Shown: piece by piece, positions 18,886-27,375 of the stretch
Numbering within the stretch: the first letter of the stretch is position 1
Layout: every line of letters begins with the position of its first letter
Assembly: GCF_011316935.1 (NCBI RefSeq)
Contig: NZ_WLYS01000004.1
Location: forward strand, 310,001 to 374,000
Direction of reading: 5' to 3'
Source of the DNA: Sphingobacterium chungjuense
GTDB lineage: Bacteria; Bacteroidota; Bacteroidia; Sphingobacteriales; Sphingobacteriaceae
DNA length: 64,000 bases
Notes under the pieces: model-generated
What the model was told of the DNA's origin: nothing
Seen by the model: the letters and a program-made list of their open reading frames with translations, nothing else
Database searches by the model: none
Position numbers and translations under genes: made by a program

Positions 18886-20199
18886 CTATAAATCTAATGA
18901 GCCAGAATAGAAATCATTGATATATTTTTGCAAAAGCCATTCGTAGCGCTTAATCACCAATTGATTTTGGGTGTTTTCCAATTTATTCTTAGCCGTTAGA
19001 TAAATGACCGAGTTGGTAGCGCCCAAATCAAATTGCAATTGTGCTACCCGAAAAGCCTCGGAATAGCTCTGCTCCTGCTGTTGCAGATTATCTACGTTTT
19101 TGCGCGCAATATCTAAGTCGAAGACTGCTTTTGCGGTATTCTCTCGCAAGGTATTTAAGGCAATTTGTTCCTCATATTTTACTCTTTCTAGATCTACCTT
19201 TGCCAGATCCACCCGGTTACGCACCGTAAACTGATTGAAAATAGGAATATTCAATCCCACCGAGACAAATCGACCTAAGAAATCTCTTGCTTGTGTGGTG
19301 TATGGGCTAGAATTTAAGCTTGAATATCTGGTATTAAGTCCTGCATCGAAACGTAAAGAAGGGAAGAAACCAGATCGCTCACTTTTGATCGCACTTTCTG
19401 CTTCCTTTTTACGCCATTCCCACGCCTGAAACTGAGGTAAATTCATTCTGGCCAATTCGTACAACCGTTCATTCTCTAATACTTGCATTTGCGCCGGAAT
19501 ATCGATGCGTCGCAGCGAACCTATACGATCTACCGGTACACTCAACAAAGTAGCCAATTCTGTACGCGTATTGTTTAATATTTGTCGATTTTGCTCGATC
19601 GTATTGAGATTGGCGCTGTACTCGCCTTTAATATCATAGTAATCGCCCGGAGCCATGGCGCCTTCGCGATGCATCACTTCCGCATTGCGCAAGCGTTCTT
19701 TAGTGACTTCAAACTGCTGTACAGTCTGCGTAACTAAATCTTCTGCCGTGAGCACCTGAATATAAGCGGTAATGACATCCAGCTTCAACACATTGATCTG
19801 ACCATCAAACTCAAGCTTTCCCGCCTCGCGAGCCGAAGAGCGTCCGCGGATATCATGCAGAATACGAAAACCATTTAGCAAAGAGAGGCCAGAATTTAAG
19901 TTCACATTCCCAGAATTAACCGTTTCCTCTACGAAGAGGTTGGTCGTTGGATCCACATTTCGTCCCGTACTAATGCCGTGGCTTATTCCACCATTCAAGG
20001 TGGGAATCAGAATTTGTTTCGCCTGTTTGTATTGTATATCATTGGTTCTAAGATCCAAGGCAGACTGTCGTAAGGTTGGGTTATTCGCCACCGCCAATTC
20101 CAAGCAATCGGATAAGCTACGAACACTATCTACTTGAGCAAATGCCTGCGTGATGTACGTAATAAGCGTGACGATAAGAAGTATAAGTTTGTACCACAT
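18886..20199 (-). CDS. TolC-family outer-membrane efflux protein
   Basis: 437 residues from ATG 20199 (MWYKLILLIVTLITYITQAFAQ signal peptide). The in-frame ATG at 20217 would lie at or before the predicted transcription start, so the shorter form is preferred. SLSDCLELAVANNPTLRQSALDLRT begins the first OEP repeat, and FNQFTVRNRVDLAKVDLERVKYEEQIALNTLRENTAKAVFDLD the second. TolC trimers form the outer-membrane exit duct, here for the HlyD/ABC system encoded divergently. Probably the first gene of tolC-ntrC-kinase. Confidence 0.93.
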   Translation of the reverse strand: MWYKLILLIVTLITYITQAFAQVDSVRSLSDCLELAVANNPTLRQSALDLRTNDIQYKQAKQILIPTLNGGISHGISTGRNVDPTTNLFVEETVNSGNVNLNSGLSLLNGFRILHDIRGRSSAREAGKLEFDGQINVLKLDVITAYIQVLTAEDLVTQTVQQFEVTKERLRNAEVMHREGAMAPGDYYDIKGEYSANLNTIEQNRQILNNTRTELATLLSVPVDRIGSLRRIDIPAQMQVLENERLYELARMNLPQFQAWEWRKKEAESAIKSERSGFFPSLRFDAGLNTRYSSLNSSPYTTQARDFLGRFVSVGLNIPIFNQFTVRNRVDLAKVDLERVKYEEQIALNTLRENTAKAVFDLDIARKNVDNLQQQEQSYSEAFRVAQLQFDLGATNSVIYLTAKNKLENTQNQLVIKRYEWLLQKYINDFYSGSLDL

Positions 20200-20224
20200 T
20201 ATAGTAATAGTTTGCATCGATCAA

Positions 20225-20240
20225 TTCACAGCAAGTGCCA
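20225..20240 (-). promoter_or_regulatory. Sigma-54-like promoter of tolC
   Basis: On the minus strand TTGGCAC with TGGCAC at 20240-20235, a strong -24 element. The -12 part (TGTGA) is weak. It lies exactly 53 bp from the nearest TGTTC-N6-GAACA palindrome (20294-20309), the same distance as at hlyD and at the 52.7 kb ATPase gene. Confidence 0.6.
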
Positions 20241-20293
20241 AAGTCGCAAAACACTGATTATCAACATCAATACATCGACCACTGATCACCTAG

Positions 20294-20377
20294 TGTTCAT
20301 TTTCGAACAATGTTTGTTCGCTACTGAACAACAGCCGGATTGTCCATCTTCGCACAATAAGTGTACGATATCGAACA
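20294..20377. promoter_or_regulatory. Array of four enhancer-type palindromes between tolC and hlyD
   Basis: Four 16-bp sites of the form TGTnC-N6-GnACA start at 20294, 20315, 20341 and 20362. Sites 1-2 and 3-4 are each 21 bp apart (two helical turns) and the pairs are 26 bp apart. Sites 1 and 2 are exact TGTTC...GAACA; site 3 is TGTCC...GCACA and site 4 TGTAC...GAACA. One pair faces each divergent promoter. They are inferred to be binding sites of the neighbouring NtrC-like activator. The same motif recurs only at 42427-42464 and 52592-52629 as far as I could see. Confidence 0.75.
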
Positions 20378-20430
20378 GGAATAGCATCTCACATCAGTAT
20401 AATGAACAGAAAATCAAATGATTACGTTTT

Positions 20431-20446
20431 TGGCACATCATTGTAT
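20431..20446 (+). promoter_or_regulatory. Sigma-54-like promoter of the hlyD-permease operon
   Basis: TTGGCAC (TGGCAC at 20431-20436) followed by ATCATTGTAT. The -24 element is perfect; the -12 element is imperfect (TTGT one base early). It lies 53 bp after palindrome 4. It shares the nine bases TGGCACATC with the promoter at 52683. Confidence 0.6.
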
Positions 20447-20506
20447 ATAGATGGTTGGCGATCAATACGTCAACATCTTATTATACATTAAATATTTGCT
20501 GTACCA

Positions 20507-21760
20507 ATGGACAGAGCAATTGAGAAAAAAAAGTGGGGAACTAAACGCATATTGACCATCGTCGGTGTACTGGCTTTGGTCGGATTAATCGGCGCGAGCT
20601 ATTACTATACCAGCGGCAATAGTCGGCTCAATGTAGATAGCGAGCGTATTAGCATTTTCGAAGTTAAAGAAGGAACATTTCAGGAGTTTATCCCGATCAA
20701 TGGAACCGTGCTACCGATCAGCAGTATTTATCTAGATGCTTCTGTAGGCGGCCGCGTGGAAGAAAAATATGTGGAAGATGGTGCACACCTCAAAAAAGGG
20801 GATCCCATTATGCGCCTTTCCAATACAGACTTAGAACTAAGCTTGGTCAATCAAGAAACACAGGTACTCAATTTGTTGACTCAGGCACAAATCGCACAGA
20901 CTAATGCACAGCAGGTGACGATATCCAACCGTAATCAAATGGCCGATGTGGAATTGGCGGTCAAAGAAGCCGAACGCCTGTATACGCTTAACAAAAAACT
21001 GTACGACGAGAAAGCCATCGGCTCACAAGAATACCAGAAATCAGTCAATGATTATAACTACCAAAAGCAACGCATTGAGCTGACTAGTCAAATCTTAAAG
21101 CAAGATGAGGTATCGAATAACCAGAAAGCCGGTCAAGATCGTAAAACCTACGAACGTACGCAAAGCGCATTGGAACTGATGCGCCAGAAAGTCGGCGACT
21201 TGATTGTACGATCGCCCGTAGATGGACAATTGACCTCATTTGATGCAGAGATTGGTCAGAACAAAAATTCGGGCGAGCGATTAGGTCAATTGGATGTACT
21301 TACCGGATTTAAAGTACGCGCCGATATTGATGAGCATTATATCAACCGCATTTTTCCAGGTTTGGAAGGTCAATTCACGATCAGCGGCAAACCGTACAAA
21401 TTGGAAATCAAGAAAGTATACACGCAAGTAAAAGACGGGCGTTTTCAAGTAGACATGGAATTTGTGGGTGAAGTTCCATCTGGCATTCGCCGGGGCCAAA
21501 CGCTACAAACACGTTTGGCACTAAGTGATGAAACCAAAGGTATTCTATTAGCCAAGGGCGGTTTCTACCAACAAACGGGTGGCAACTGGATCTTTAAGCT
21601 AGATAAAGATGGGCAAACGGCTTATCGCATGGATATTCAATTAGGCCGTCAAAATCCAGAGTATTATGAAGTAATTGGCGGCTTGAAACCAGGTGACAAA
21701 GTCGTGGTATCTAGCTACGAAACCTATGATAAAGTGCAGGAACTGAATATCAAGAAATAA
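20507..21760 (+). CDS. HlyD/RND-type periplasmic adaptor (membrane fusion protein)
   Basis: 417 residues. One N-terminal membrane helix (about 14-34) after a basic start anchors it in the inner membrane. The lipoyl half-motif (SVGGRVEEKYVEDGAHLKKGDPIMRLSNTDL, about 80-110) is followed by a long coiled-coil hairpin (about 115-235). The second half-lipoyl reads GDLIVRSPVDGQLTSFDAEIGQ, then come beta-barrel and membrane-proximal domains ending GLKPGDKVVVSSYETYDKVQEL. It should bridge the ABC permeases to TolC. First gene of a 16.7 kb plus-strand operon; the first permease starts 19 bp later. Confidence 0.93.
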   Translation: MDRAIEKKKWGTKRILTIVGVLALVGLIGASYYYTSGNSRLNVDSERISIFEVKEGTFQEFIPINGTVLPISSIYLDASVGGRVEEKYVEDGAHLKKGDPIMRLSNTDLELSLVNQETQVLNLLTQAQIAQTNAQQVTISNRNQMADVELAVKEAERLYTLNKKLYDEKAIGSQEYQKSVNDYNYQKQRIELTSQILKQDEVSNNQKAGQDRKTYERTQSALELMRQKVGDLIVRSPVDGQLTSFDAEIGQNKNSGERLGQLDVLTGFKVRADIDEHYINRIFPGLEGQFTISGKPYKLEIKKVYTQVKDGRFQVDMEFVGEVPSGIRRGQTLQTRLALSDETKGILLAKGGFYQQTGGNWIFKLDKDGQTAYRMDIQLGRQNPEYYEVIGGLKPGDKVVVSSYETYDKVQELNIKK

Positions 21761-21779
21761 TTATTAACCGCACCAAGCC

Positions 21780-24149
21780 ATGATCAAAATCTTTATCAAA
21801 TCAGCCTTTCGCAATCTTTGGAAAACGAAGGGGTACAGCTTTCTGAATATTTTCGGGTTAGCGGTAGGCATTACCGCAGCAGCACTCATATTCCTATGGG
21901 TAGAAGATCAAGTGACCAAAAATGATCACTTCCCTAACAAGAAAGACATCTACGTCGTCAAATCCAAGCAAAAGTATGATGGCGCTACTTATGTTTTCCA
22001 AGCAACACCAGGTCCTTTTGCTAAAGCTATTGCGGACGATATTGCCGGCATTAAGCATGCGGCAAGATTAGATTGGGGGCAAAACTTTCTTTTAACTGTA
22101 GGAGACAAGGCCATATTCCAACGCGGTTCTTATGCGGATCCCGCGTTGCTAGACATTCTATCGGTAGAATACGTACAAGGTGATCGCCGCTCGGCTTTTT
22201 CAGAATTGAACAATATTGTGCTGAACGAATCTACCGCAAAACGTTTTTTTGGAGACGAAGCAGCTGTGGGCAAAACTATTCGTGTAAACAATGATGAAAG
22301 CTACACGGTAAGCGGGGTGGTAAAGGATTTTCCTGAAAACAGTAGTTTTAAATTTGATTGGATCATCGACTTTAAGAAATATCAATTGGCTAATCCTTGG
22401 CTAGAAAACTGGGGTTCTAATGGATTGATTACTGTAGTACAGTTAGAGCCTACAGCCAACTTATCAGCTGTAAATGCTACTTTGTTAGATTTTGCCAAAG
22501 CAAAAACGAATGGTGAGGTGACGTTTTATCAAAACTTCCTCTATCCGATGACTCGTTGGAATCTGTATGACGTATTTGATAGTGATGGTTTTGAACAAGA
22601 AGGTGCACTCAAGCATATCCGCTTATTTAGTATTATCGCTTGGGTGGTCTTATTGATAGCCTGTATCAATTTTATGAACTTGGCCACGGCACGATCTGAG
22701 AAACGCGCTAAAGAAGTAGGCATGCGCAAGGTCGTAGGTGCAAAGCGCTATACCTTGATTCTGCAATTTTTGAGTGAAGCATTGATTAGTGCTGCCTTTG
22801 CAGTTATGCTGGCTGTTGGACTTATTTATCTATCTATTGGTTCTTTCAATAGCTTGCTCAACACGAACTTGACCGTAGATCTACTCGAGCCCACACATCT
22901 GTATTTCCTCGGTGGAATACTGTTAACCTGCGGTTTGCTGGCAGGTAGCTATCCCGCTTTTTATCTTTCCTCTTTCAATCCTTTGAAAACTTTAAAAGGC
23001 GCTAAGCAGAAAGCCGGAACAGCTGGATTCATCCGTCGTGGCTTGGTGGTTTTACAATATACCGCTTCTGTTTTGTTAGTAATTTGTACAGTCATTATAT
23101 ACCAACAAATCCAACACACCAAAAATCGAGATTTAGGGTTTGAGCGCAGTCAGGTGATCAATACCTCGCTTCAAGGAAATATGGCCAAACACCTTGACGT
23201 CATTAAAGATCAGTTGAAGGCAACAGGAAATATCGAGGATGTTGGGGTGAGTGATAATAACCTCATGGACATTGGCTCTAACGCCAGTGGATTTGATTGG
23301 GAAGGTAAAGATCCGAAAAGTCAAATTTTAATAAGCATCTTGAATGCCGACGATGATTTTATCCCGAGCTTGAGCATGACGTTGCACGATGGCAGAAACT
23401 TCAAACCACATTTCACAGGCGATAGCACTTCTGTGATTGTGAATGCAACATTAGCTAAAATGATGCAAGCGGATGGCATGGTGACCGGACAGACTTTGCA
23501 TTGGAACAATGAACTTCACACCATCATCGGTGTAGTCAATGATTTTATGTTCAATAGCGTTTTTTCGGTTAATCCAGAACCACTCGTCATTTTTCCGACA
23601 AATTATGAATATGGAACGCTCTATATCAAAACAAAGGCAGGAGTTGATCTACCCGAAACGCTATCCCAGATCGAACGCATTATCAAAGCGAATAATCCAG
23701 AGTATCCGTTTGAATACCGTTTTCTGGATGAAACCTTCAACAGTAAATTCACTTCTGTGGTACGCGTACAAAACTTGGCTTCCATATTCGCGGTACTTTC
23801 GATTTTTATTTCCTGCCTGGGCTTATTCGGACTCGCATCTTACTCCGCAGAGCAACGCGCCAAGGAAATCAGCATCCGCAAAATATTAGGTGCTTCTATT
23901 GGTCGCTTAGTAGGCATGTTAAATAAAGAATTTATCCTGCTGGTCAGTCTTTCTTGCTTGATCGCTTTTCCTCTTGGATGGTGGTTTATGCACGATTGGT
24001 TGGGCAGCTATAAATATCGCATTGACATCAGTTGGACGGTATTTCTGCTGGCCGCCTGTCTGGCGATTCTGATTGCAGTACTCACGGTGAGTTCGCATGC
24101 TTGGCGTGCGGCAACAGCCAATCCAACAAAAACATTAAAAGAACAATAG
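21780..24149 (+). CDS. FtsX/MacB-like ABC permease, copy 1
   Basis: 789 residues, the double-length Bacteroidota form with two MacB_PCD-FtsX halves and about eight membrane helices. Helix 1 is at about 20-42 (SFLNIFGLAVGITAAALIFLWV). The first FtsX block is about 280-405 (LIACINFMNLATARSEKRAKEVGMRKVVGAKR), a middle helix about 425-445, and the second FtsX block about 670-785 (SCLGLFGLASYSAEQRAKEISIRKILGAS). The tail NPTKTLKEQ differs from the NSLRDE ending of the other copies. Such permeases couple ATP hydrolysis to periplasmic conformational change rather than moving substrate through the membrane. Directly after the adaptor gene. Confidence 0.92.
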   Translation: MIKIFIKSAFRNLWKTKGYSFLNIFGLAVGITAAALIFLWVEDQVTKNDHFPNKKDIYVVKSKQKYDGATYVFQATPGPFAKAIADDIAGIKHAARLDWGQNFLLTVGDKAIFQRGSYADPALLDILSVEYVQGDRRSAFSELNNIVLNESTAKRFFGDEAAVGKTIRVNNDESYTVSGVVKDFPENSSFKFDWIIDFKKYQLANPWLENWGSNGLITVVQLEPTANLSAVNATLLDFAKAKTNGEVTFYQNFLYPMTRWNLYDVFDSDGFEQEGALKHIRLFSIIAWVVLLIACINFMNLATARSEKRAKEVGMRKVVGAKRYTLILQFLSEALISAAFAVMLAVGLIYLSIGSFNSLLNTNLTVDLLEPTHLYFLGGILLTCGLLAGSYPAFYLSSFNPLKTLKGAKQKAGTAGFIRRGLVVLQYTASVLLVICTVIIYQQIQHTKNRDLGFERSQVINTSLQGNMAKHLDVIKDQLKATGNIEDVGVSDNNLMDIGSNASGFDWEGKDPKSQILISILNADDDFIPSLSMTLHDGRNFKPHFTGDSTSVIVNATLAKMMQADGMVTGQTLHWNNELHTIIGVVNDFMFNSVFSVNPEPLVIFPTNYEYGTLYIKTKAGVDLPETLSQIERIIKANNPEYPFEYRFLDETFNSKFTSVVRVQNLASIFAVLSIFISCLGLFGLASYSAEQRAKEISIRKILGASIGRLVGMLNKEFILLVSLSCLIAFPLGWWFMHDWLGSYKYRIDISWTVFLLAACLAILIAVLTVSSHAWRAATANPTKTLKEQ

Positions 24150-24250
24150 AATGGAAAAAGTAATAAGTGGGAAGTAAAAAATTAAAAAAAGAAAAAATGA
24201 GAAGTTAGAATATCTAAACACTCATATCTAAATACTAAAATCGAATAAAA

Positions 24251-24928
24251 ATGATCAAAATAACTAACCTCCAAAAATTTTACCGTACCGAAGAGGTAGA
24301 GACGGTAGCCTTAAATGACCTGAATATTCACGTACAAGAGGGCGAATTTGTCGCTGTCATGGGACCTTCAGGTTGTGGAAAATCAACCTTATTGAATATC
24401 ATCGGACTATTGGATGATTTGGACGAAGGCAGTTATGTATTTAACAATGTGGAGGTAGCCAAGTTTAATGAGCGCAAACGCTCGGACTTGCGCAAGCACA
24501 ATATTGGGTTTGTATTTCAGAGCTTTAACCTGATTGATGAATTGACGGTTTTTGAAAACGTGGAGTTGCCCTTGATCTACACCAATGTACCAGCTGCCGA
24601 ACGCAAAAAACGTGTGGAAGAAGTGTTGGAAAAAGTGCAAATCATGCACCGTCGTAATCACTTCCCACAGCAGCTTTCTGGTGGTCAGCAACAGCGTGTG
24701 GCAGTAGCACGTGCCGTAGTCAACAATCCGAAACTGATTTTGGCCGATGAGCCGACCGGTAACTTGGATTCGTCGAATGGTAATGAGGTGATGAACTTGT
24801 TAACTGAATTGAATGAAGCTGGCACCACGATCGTGATGGTAACGCACAGTGAGCACGATGCGAAATTCTCCGACCGCGTGATCCGCATGCTGGACGGACA
24901 AGTCATTATGGAAACTACCACCGTTTAA
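24251..24928 (+). CDS. ABC transporter ATP-binding protein (MacB/LolD type), copy 1
   Basis: 225 residues, a complete nucleotide-binding domain. Walker A GPSGCGKST, Q-loop FVFQSF, signature LSGGQQQRVAVARA, Walker [14 protein letters not shown] and H-switch VTHSEH. It should energise the neighbouring permeases, which lack ATPase domains. Preceded by an AT-rich 101-bp spacer and followed 11 bp later by permease 2, so it sits inside the permease operon. Confidence 0.95.
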   Translation: MIKITNLQKFYRTEEVETVALNDLNIHVQEGEFVAVMGPSGCGKSTLLNIIGLLDDLDEGSYVFNNVEVAKFNERKRSDLRKHNIGFVFQSFNLIDELTVFENVELPLIYTNVPAAERKKRVEEVLEKVQIMHRRNHFPQQLSGGQQQRVAVARAVVNNPKLILADEPTGNLDSSNGNEVMNLLTELNEAGTTIVMVTHSEHDAKFSDRVIRMLDGQVIMETTTV

Positions 24929-24939
24929 TCTCCCGCAAC

Positions 24940-27333
24940 ATGGCCCAAACTTATTTTAAAACCGCCTGGCGAGCCATTCGCAAAAATCAAGGCTTTACCT
25001 TTCTCAATATTTTTGGGTTGGCCATGGGGATTACCTGCTTCATGCTATTGTGTGCATACCTGGTACATGAGTGGAATTACGATCGATTTTATCCGAATAT
25101 CGATCGGTTGGCTTGGGTTTCCTACGGCTATAAGGGAGATTCGGAAAACGAATACCAATACATTGCTACGACGCCAACGGCGGTAGCTCCTACGCTAAAA
25201 AGCGAGTTTGCCGACGTAGAAGAAGCGATTCGCCTAAGCGAATATGGCGGTGAAGGCGTGGTAAAAACGAGTACGCAAACCGTGGTAGAAACACAGTTAA
25301 TGCTTGCCGATGAAGGATTTTTTCAAGTGTTGAATTATCCTTTTGTTCAAGGTGCGCTTAGTACTGAATTGCTTTCCGAGCCTTACCAAATTGTCATCAC
25401 GCAGGATCTAGCTAAAAAGTACTTTCGTGATCAGTCTGCTCTAGGACAAACCTTGGTGATCGACGATCAGCCTTGGAAAGTTACTGGCGTGGTCGAGAAT
25501 CCGCCGACCAACACGCGCTTTTCTTTCCACGCCGTATTATCTAATAAACATGTCAAGCGTTATCAAGAACAAGTGTGGCACTCGGCAAATGATGTCACCT
25601 TACTACGCTTGAAAAACGCCGATAGCTTTGACCCCTTACAAAAACAGGTTACGGCATTCATTGACCAAAGATTTAAAACTTCACCAGACAAGGCCGCTTC
25701 CGTACAGGTTAATATCGAAAAGCTATCGAATGTACATTTGTTTTCCAAAGCAGGTCGTGGCAATCTCATGTATATCTACATCTTTGCGGCGCTAGCGGTA
25801 GCAATTATTGTATTGGCCAGTGTCAACTTTACCAATCTTATTTTAGCGCGCTCTTCCGAACGTGCGAAAGAAGTCGGTGTCAAAAAGGTATTGGGCGCAG
25901 CTCGGTACACCATTTTCTATCAATTTTTATTAGAATGCGCGTTGATGATTGGCATCGCAACTTTAGTTGGGCTGTTTTGTACCTGGCTGCTACTTCCTGC
26001 ATTCAGTCAGTATATCGGTGTCGAGATGCAATTGCAGCTATGGCATGAACCGCTATTTTATCTAGCACTATTCCTATTTACGCTATTCATGTCCTTACTC
26101 GGTGGCGGTTGGCCAGCGTGGATGATTTCGCGTTTACGTCCATTGCGTATCTTGAAAGGTAAAGGTGCTACCGCTAAAGAGGGATTCGGTTCGGCCAAAG
26201 CATTAGTGGTATTACAGTTTTGTATTTCACTGCTATTTATTACCTGTACCTTGTTTGCCACACGGCAACTACAATTTCTACAACAAACCAACACCGGTCT
26301 CAATCGGGAGCAGGTCATCGTACTGAATGGTAGCGTATTGAAAGATGCCGATCGTACGACGTTGAAAAACGATTTGCTTCGACTTAATGCCGTAAAAGGC
26401 GTCACCGCTTCTTACGATTCACCGGTTTCGGTACAAGGTGGTTACACCGCATCTGACATCGAAGGTAAAGGCAATGATGTAGCCATCAGCGTGACCGCAA
26501 TTCCGGTAGAAAAGGATTTTTTGACTGTCTTCGAGATCCCTATTGTGGCTGGTGAAAACCTAACCGAAGCGGATATATTACGCGCTCGCGATACCAGTGC
26601 CGCACAGGAATATAGTTTCATGATCAATAAACTAGCTGCGCAAGCGATGGGCTTTTCGCCAGATGAAGCGATTGGTAAGCGCATGAACTTAAATGGTCGC
26701 ATTGGACGAATTAAGACAGTGGTAGACAATTTCAACTTTGCCTCGCTAAAAGAGGAAGTACAACCCATTGTGATCTTTCCAGAGTACGATTACTTTGGTA
26801 ATATCTTCGTCAAGGTAGATCAACATGCCGATATGGCGGCCACTTTAGCAGCAATCGGCACTAGTTGGAAACGCATCAAGCCAGATATTCCTTTTGAATC
26901 TCATTTCTTGGATGACGATTATGCCGCGTTGTATATACACGAGCGCCAAACGGCAAAAATCATGGGTTTATTCTCCGGCATTACGATTAGCATCGCCTGC
27001 TTAGGATTGTTTGCATTATCGGCTTACGCAGCGCAACAGCGGATCAAAGAAATCGGCATTCGAAAAGTATTGGGCGCTTCCGTTGTTCGGATCGTGACCT
27101 TGTTGACGATTGATTTTGTGACTTTGGTGATCATCGCATTATGCATCAGCATACCGATCACCTGGTGGATTATGCATCGTTGGCTGGAGGAATTTACTTA
27201 CCACATCAACATCGAATGGTGGGTATTTCTGATTGCTGGTGCGGCCACTATTGCTATCGCTTTCCTTACGGTAAGTTTTCAAGCCATTCGCGCAGCGCTC
27301 GCCAACCCAATCAATAGCCTTCGAGATGAATAA
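24940..27333 (+). CDS. FtsX/MacB-like ABC permease, copy 2
   Basis: 797 residues with the same two-half architecture. N-terminal AWRAIRKNQGFTFLNIFGLAMGITCFMLLCAYLV, first FtsX block VNFTNLILARSSERAKEVGVKKVLGAARYT, second FtsX block IACLGLFALSAYAAQQRIKEIGIRKVLGAS, tail ALANPINSLRDE. Starts 11 bp after the ATPase gene. It likely works with that ATPase and with the HlyD adaptor; whether it pairs with itself or with another copy is unknown. Confidence 0.92.
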   Translation: MAQTYFKTAWRAIRKNQGFTFLNIFGLAMGITCFMLLCAYLVHEWNYDRFYPNIDRLAWVSYGYKGDSENEYQYIATTPTAVAPTLKSEFADVEEAIRLSEYGGEGVVKTSTQTVVETQLMLADEGFFQVLNYPFVQGALSTELLSEPYQIVITQDLAKKYFRDQSALGQTLVIDDQPWKVTGVVENPPTNTRFSFHAVLSNKHVKRYQEQVWHSANDVTLLRLKNADSFDPLQKQVTAFIDQRFKTSPDKAASVQVNIEKLSNVHLFSKAGRGNLMYIYIFAALAVAIIVLASVNFTNLILARSSERAKEVGVKKVLGAARYTIFYQFLLECALMIGIATLVGLFCTWLLLPAFSQYIGVEMQLQLWHEPLFYLALFLFTLFMSLLGGGWPAWMISRLRPLRILKGKGATAKEGFGSAKALVVLQFCISLLFITCTLFATRQLQFLQQTNTGLNREQVIVLNGSVLKDADRTTLKNDLLRLNAVKGVTASYDSPVSVQGGYTASDIEGKGNDVAISVTAIPVEKDFLTVFEIPIVAGENLTEADILRARDTSAAQEYSFMINKLAAQAMGFSPDEAIGKRMNLNGRIGRIKTVVDNFNFASLKEEVQPIVIFPEYDYFGNIFVKVDQHADMAATLAAIGTSWKRIKPDIPFESHFLDDDYAALYIHERQTAKIMGLFSGITISIACLGLFALSAYAAQQRIKEIGIRKVLGASVVRIVTLLTIDFVTLVIIALCISIPITWWIMHRWLEEFTYHINIEWWVFLIAGAATIAIAFLTVSFQAIRAALANPINSLRDE

Positions 27334-27375
27334 TCAACAGAAATAATAGCTTCAACTATCTATAAAAACTGACTT

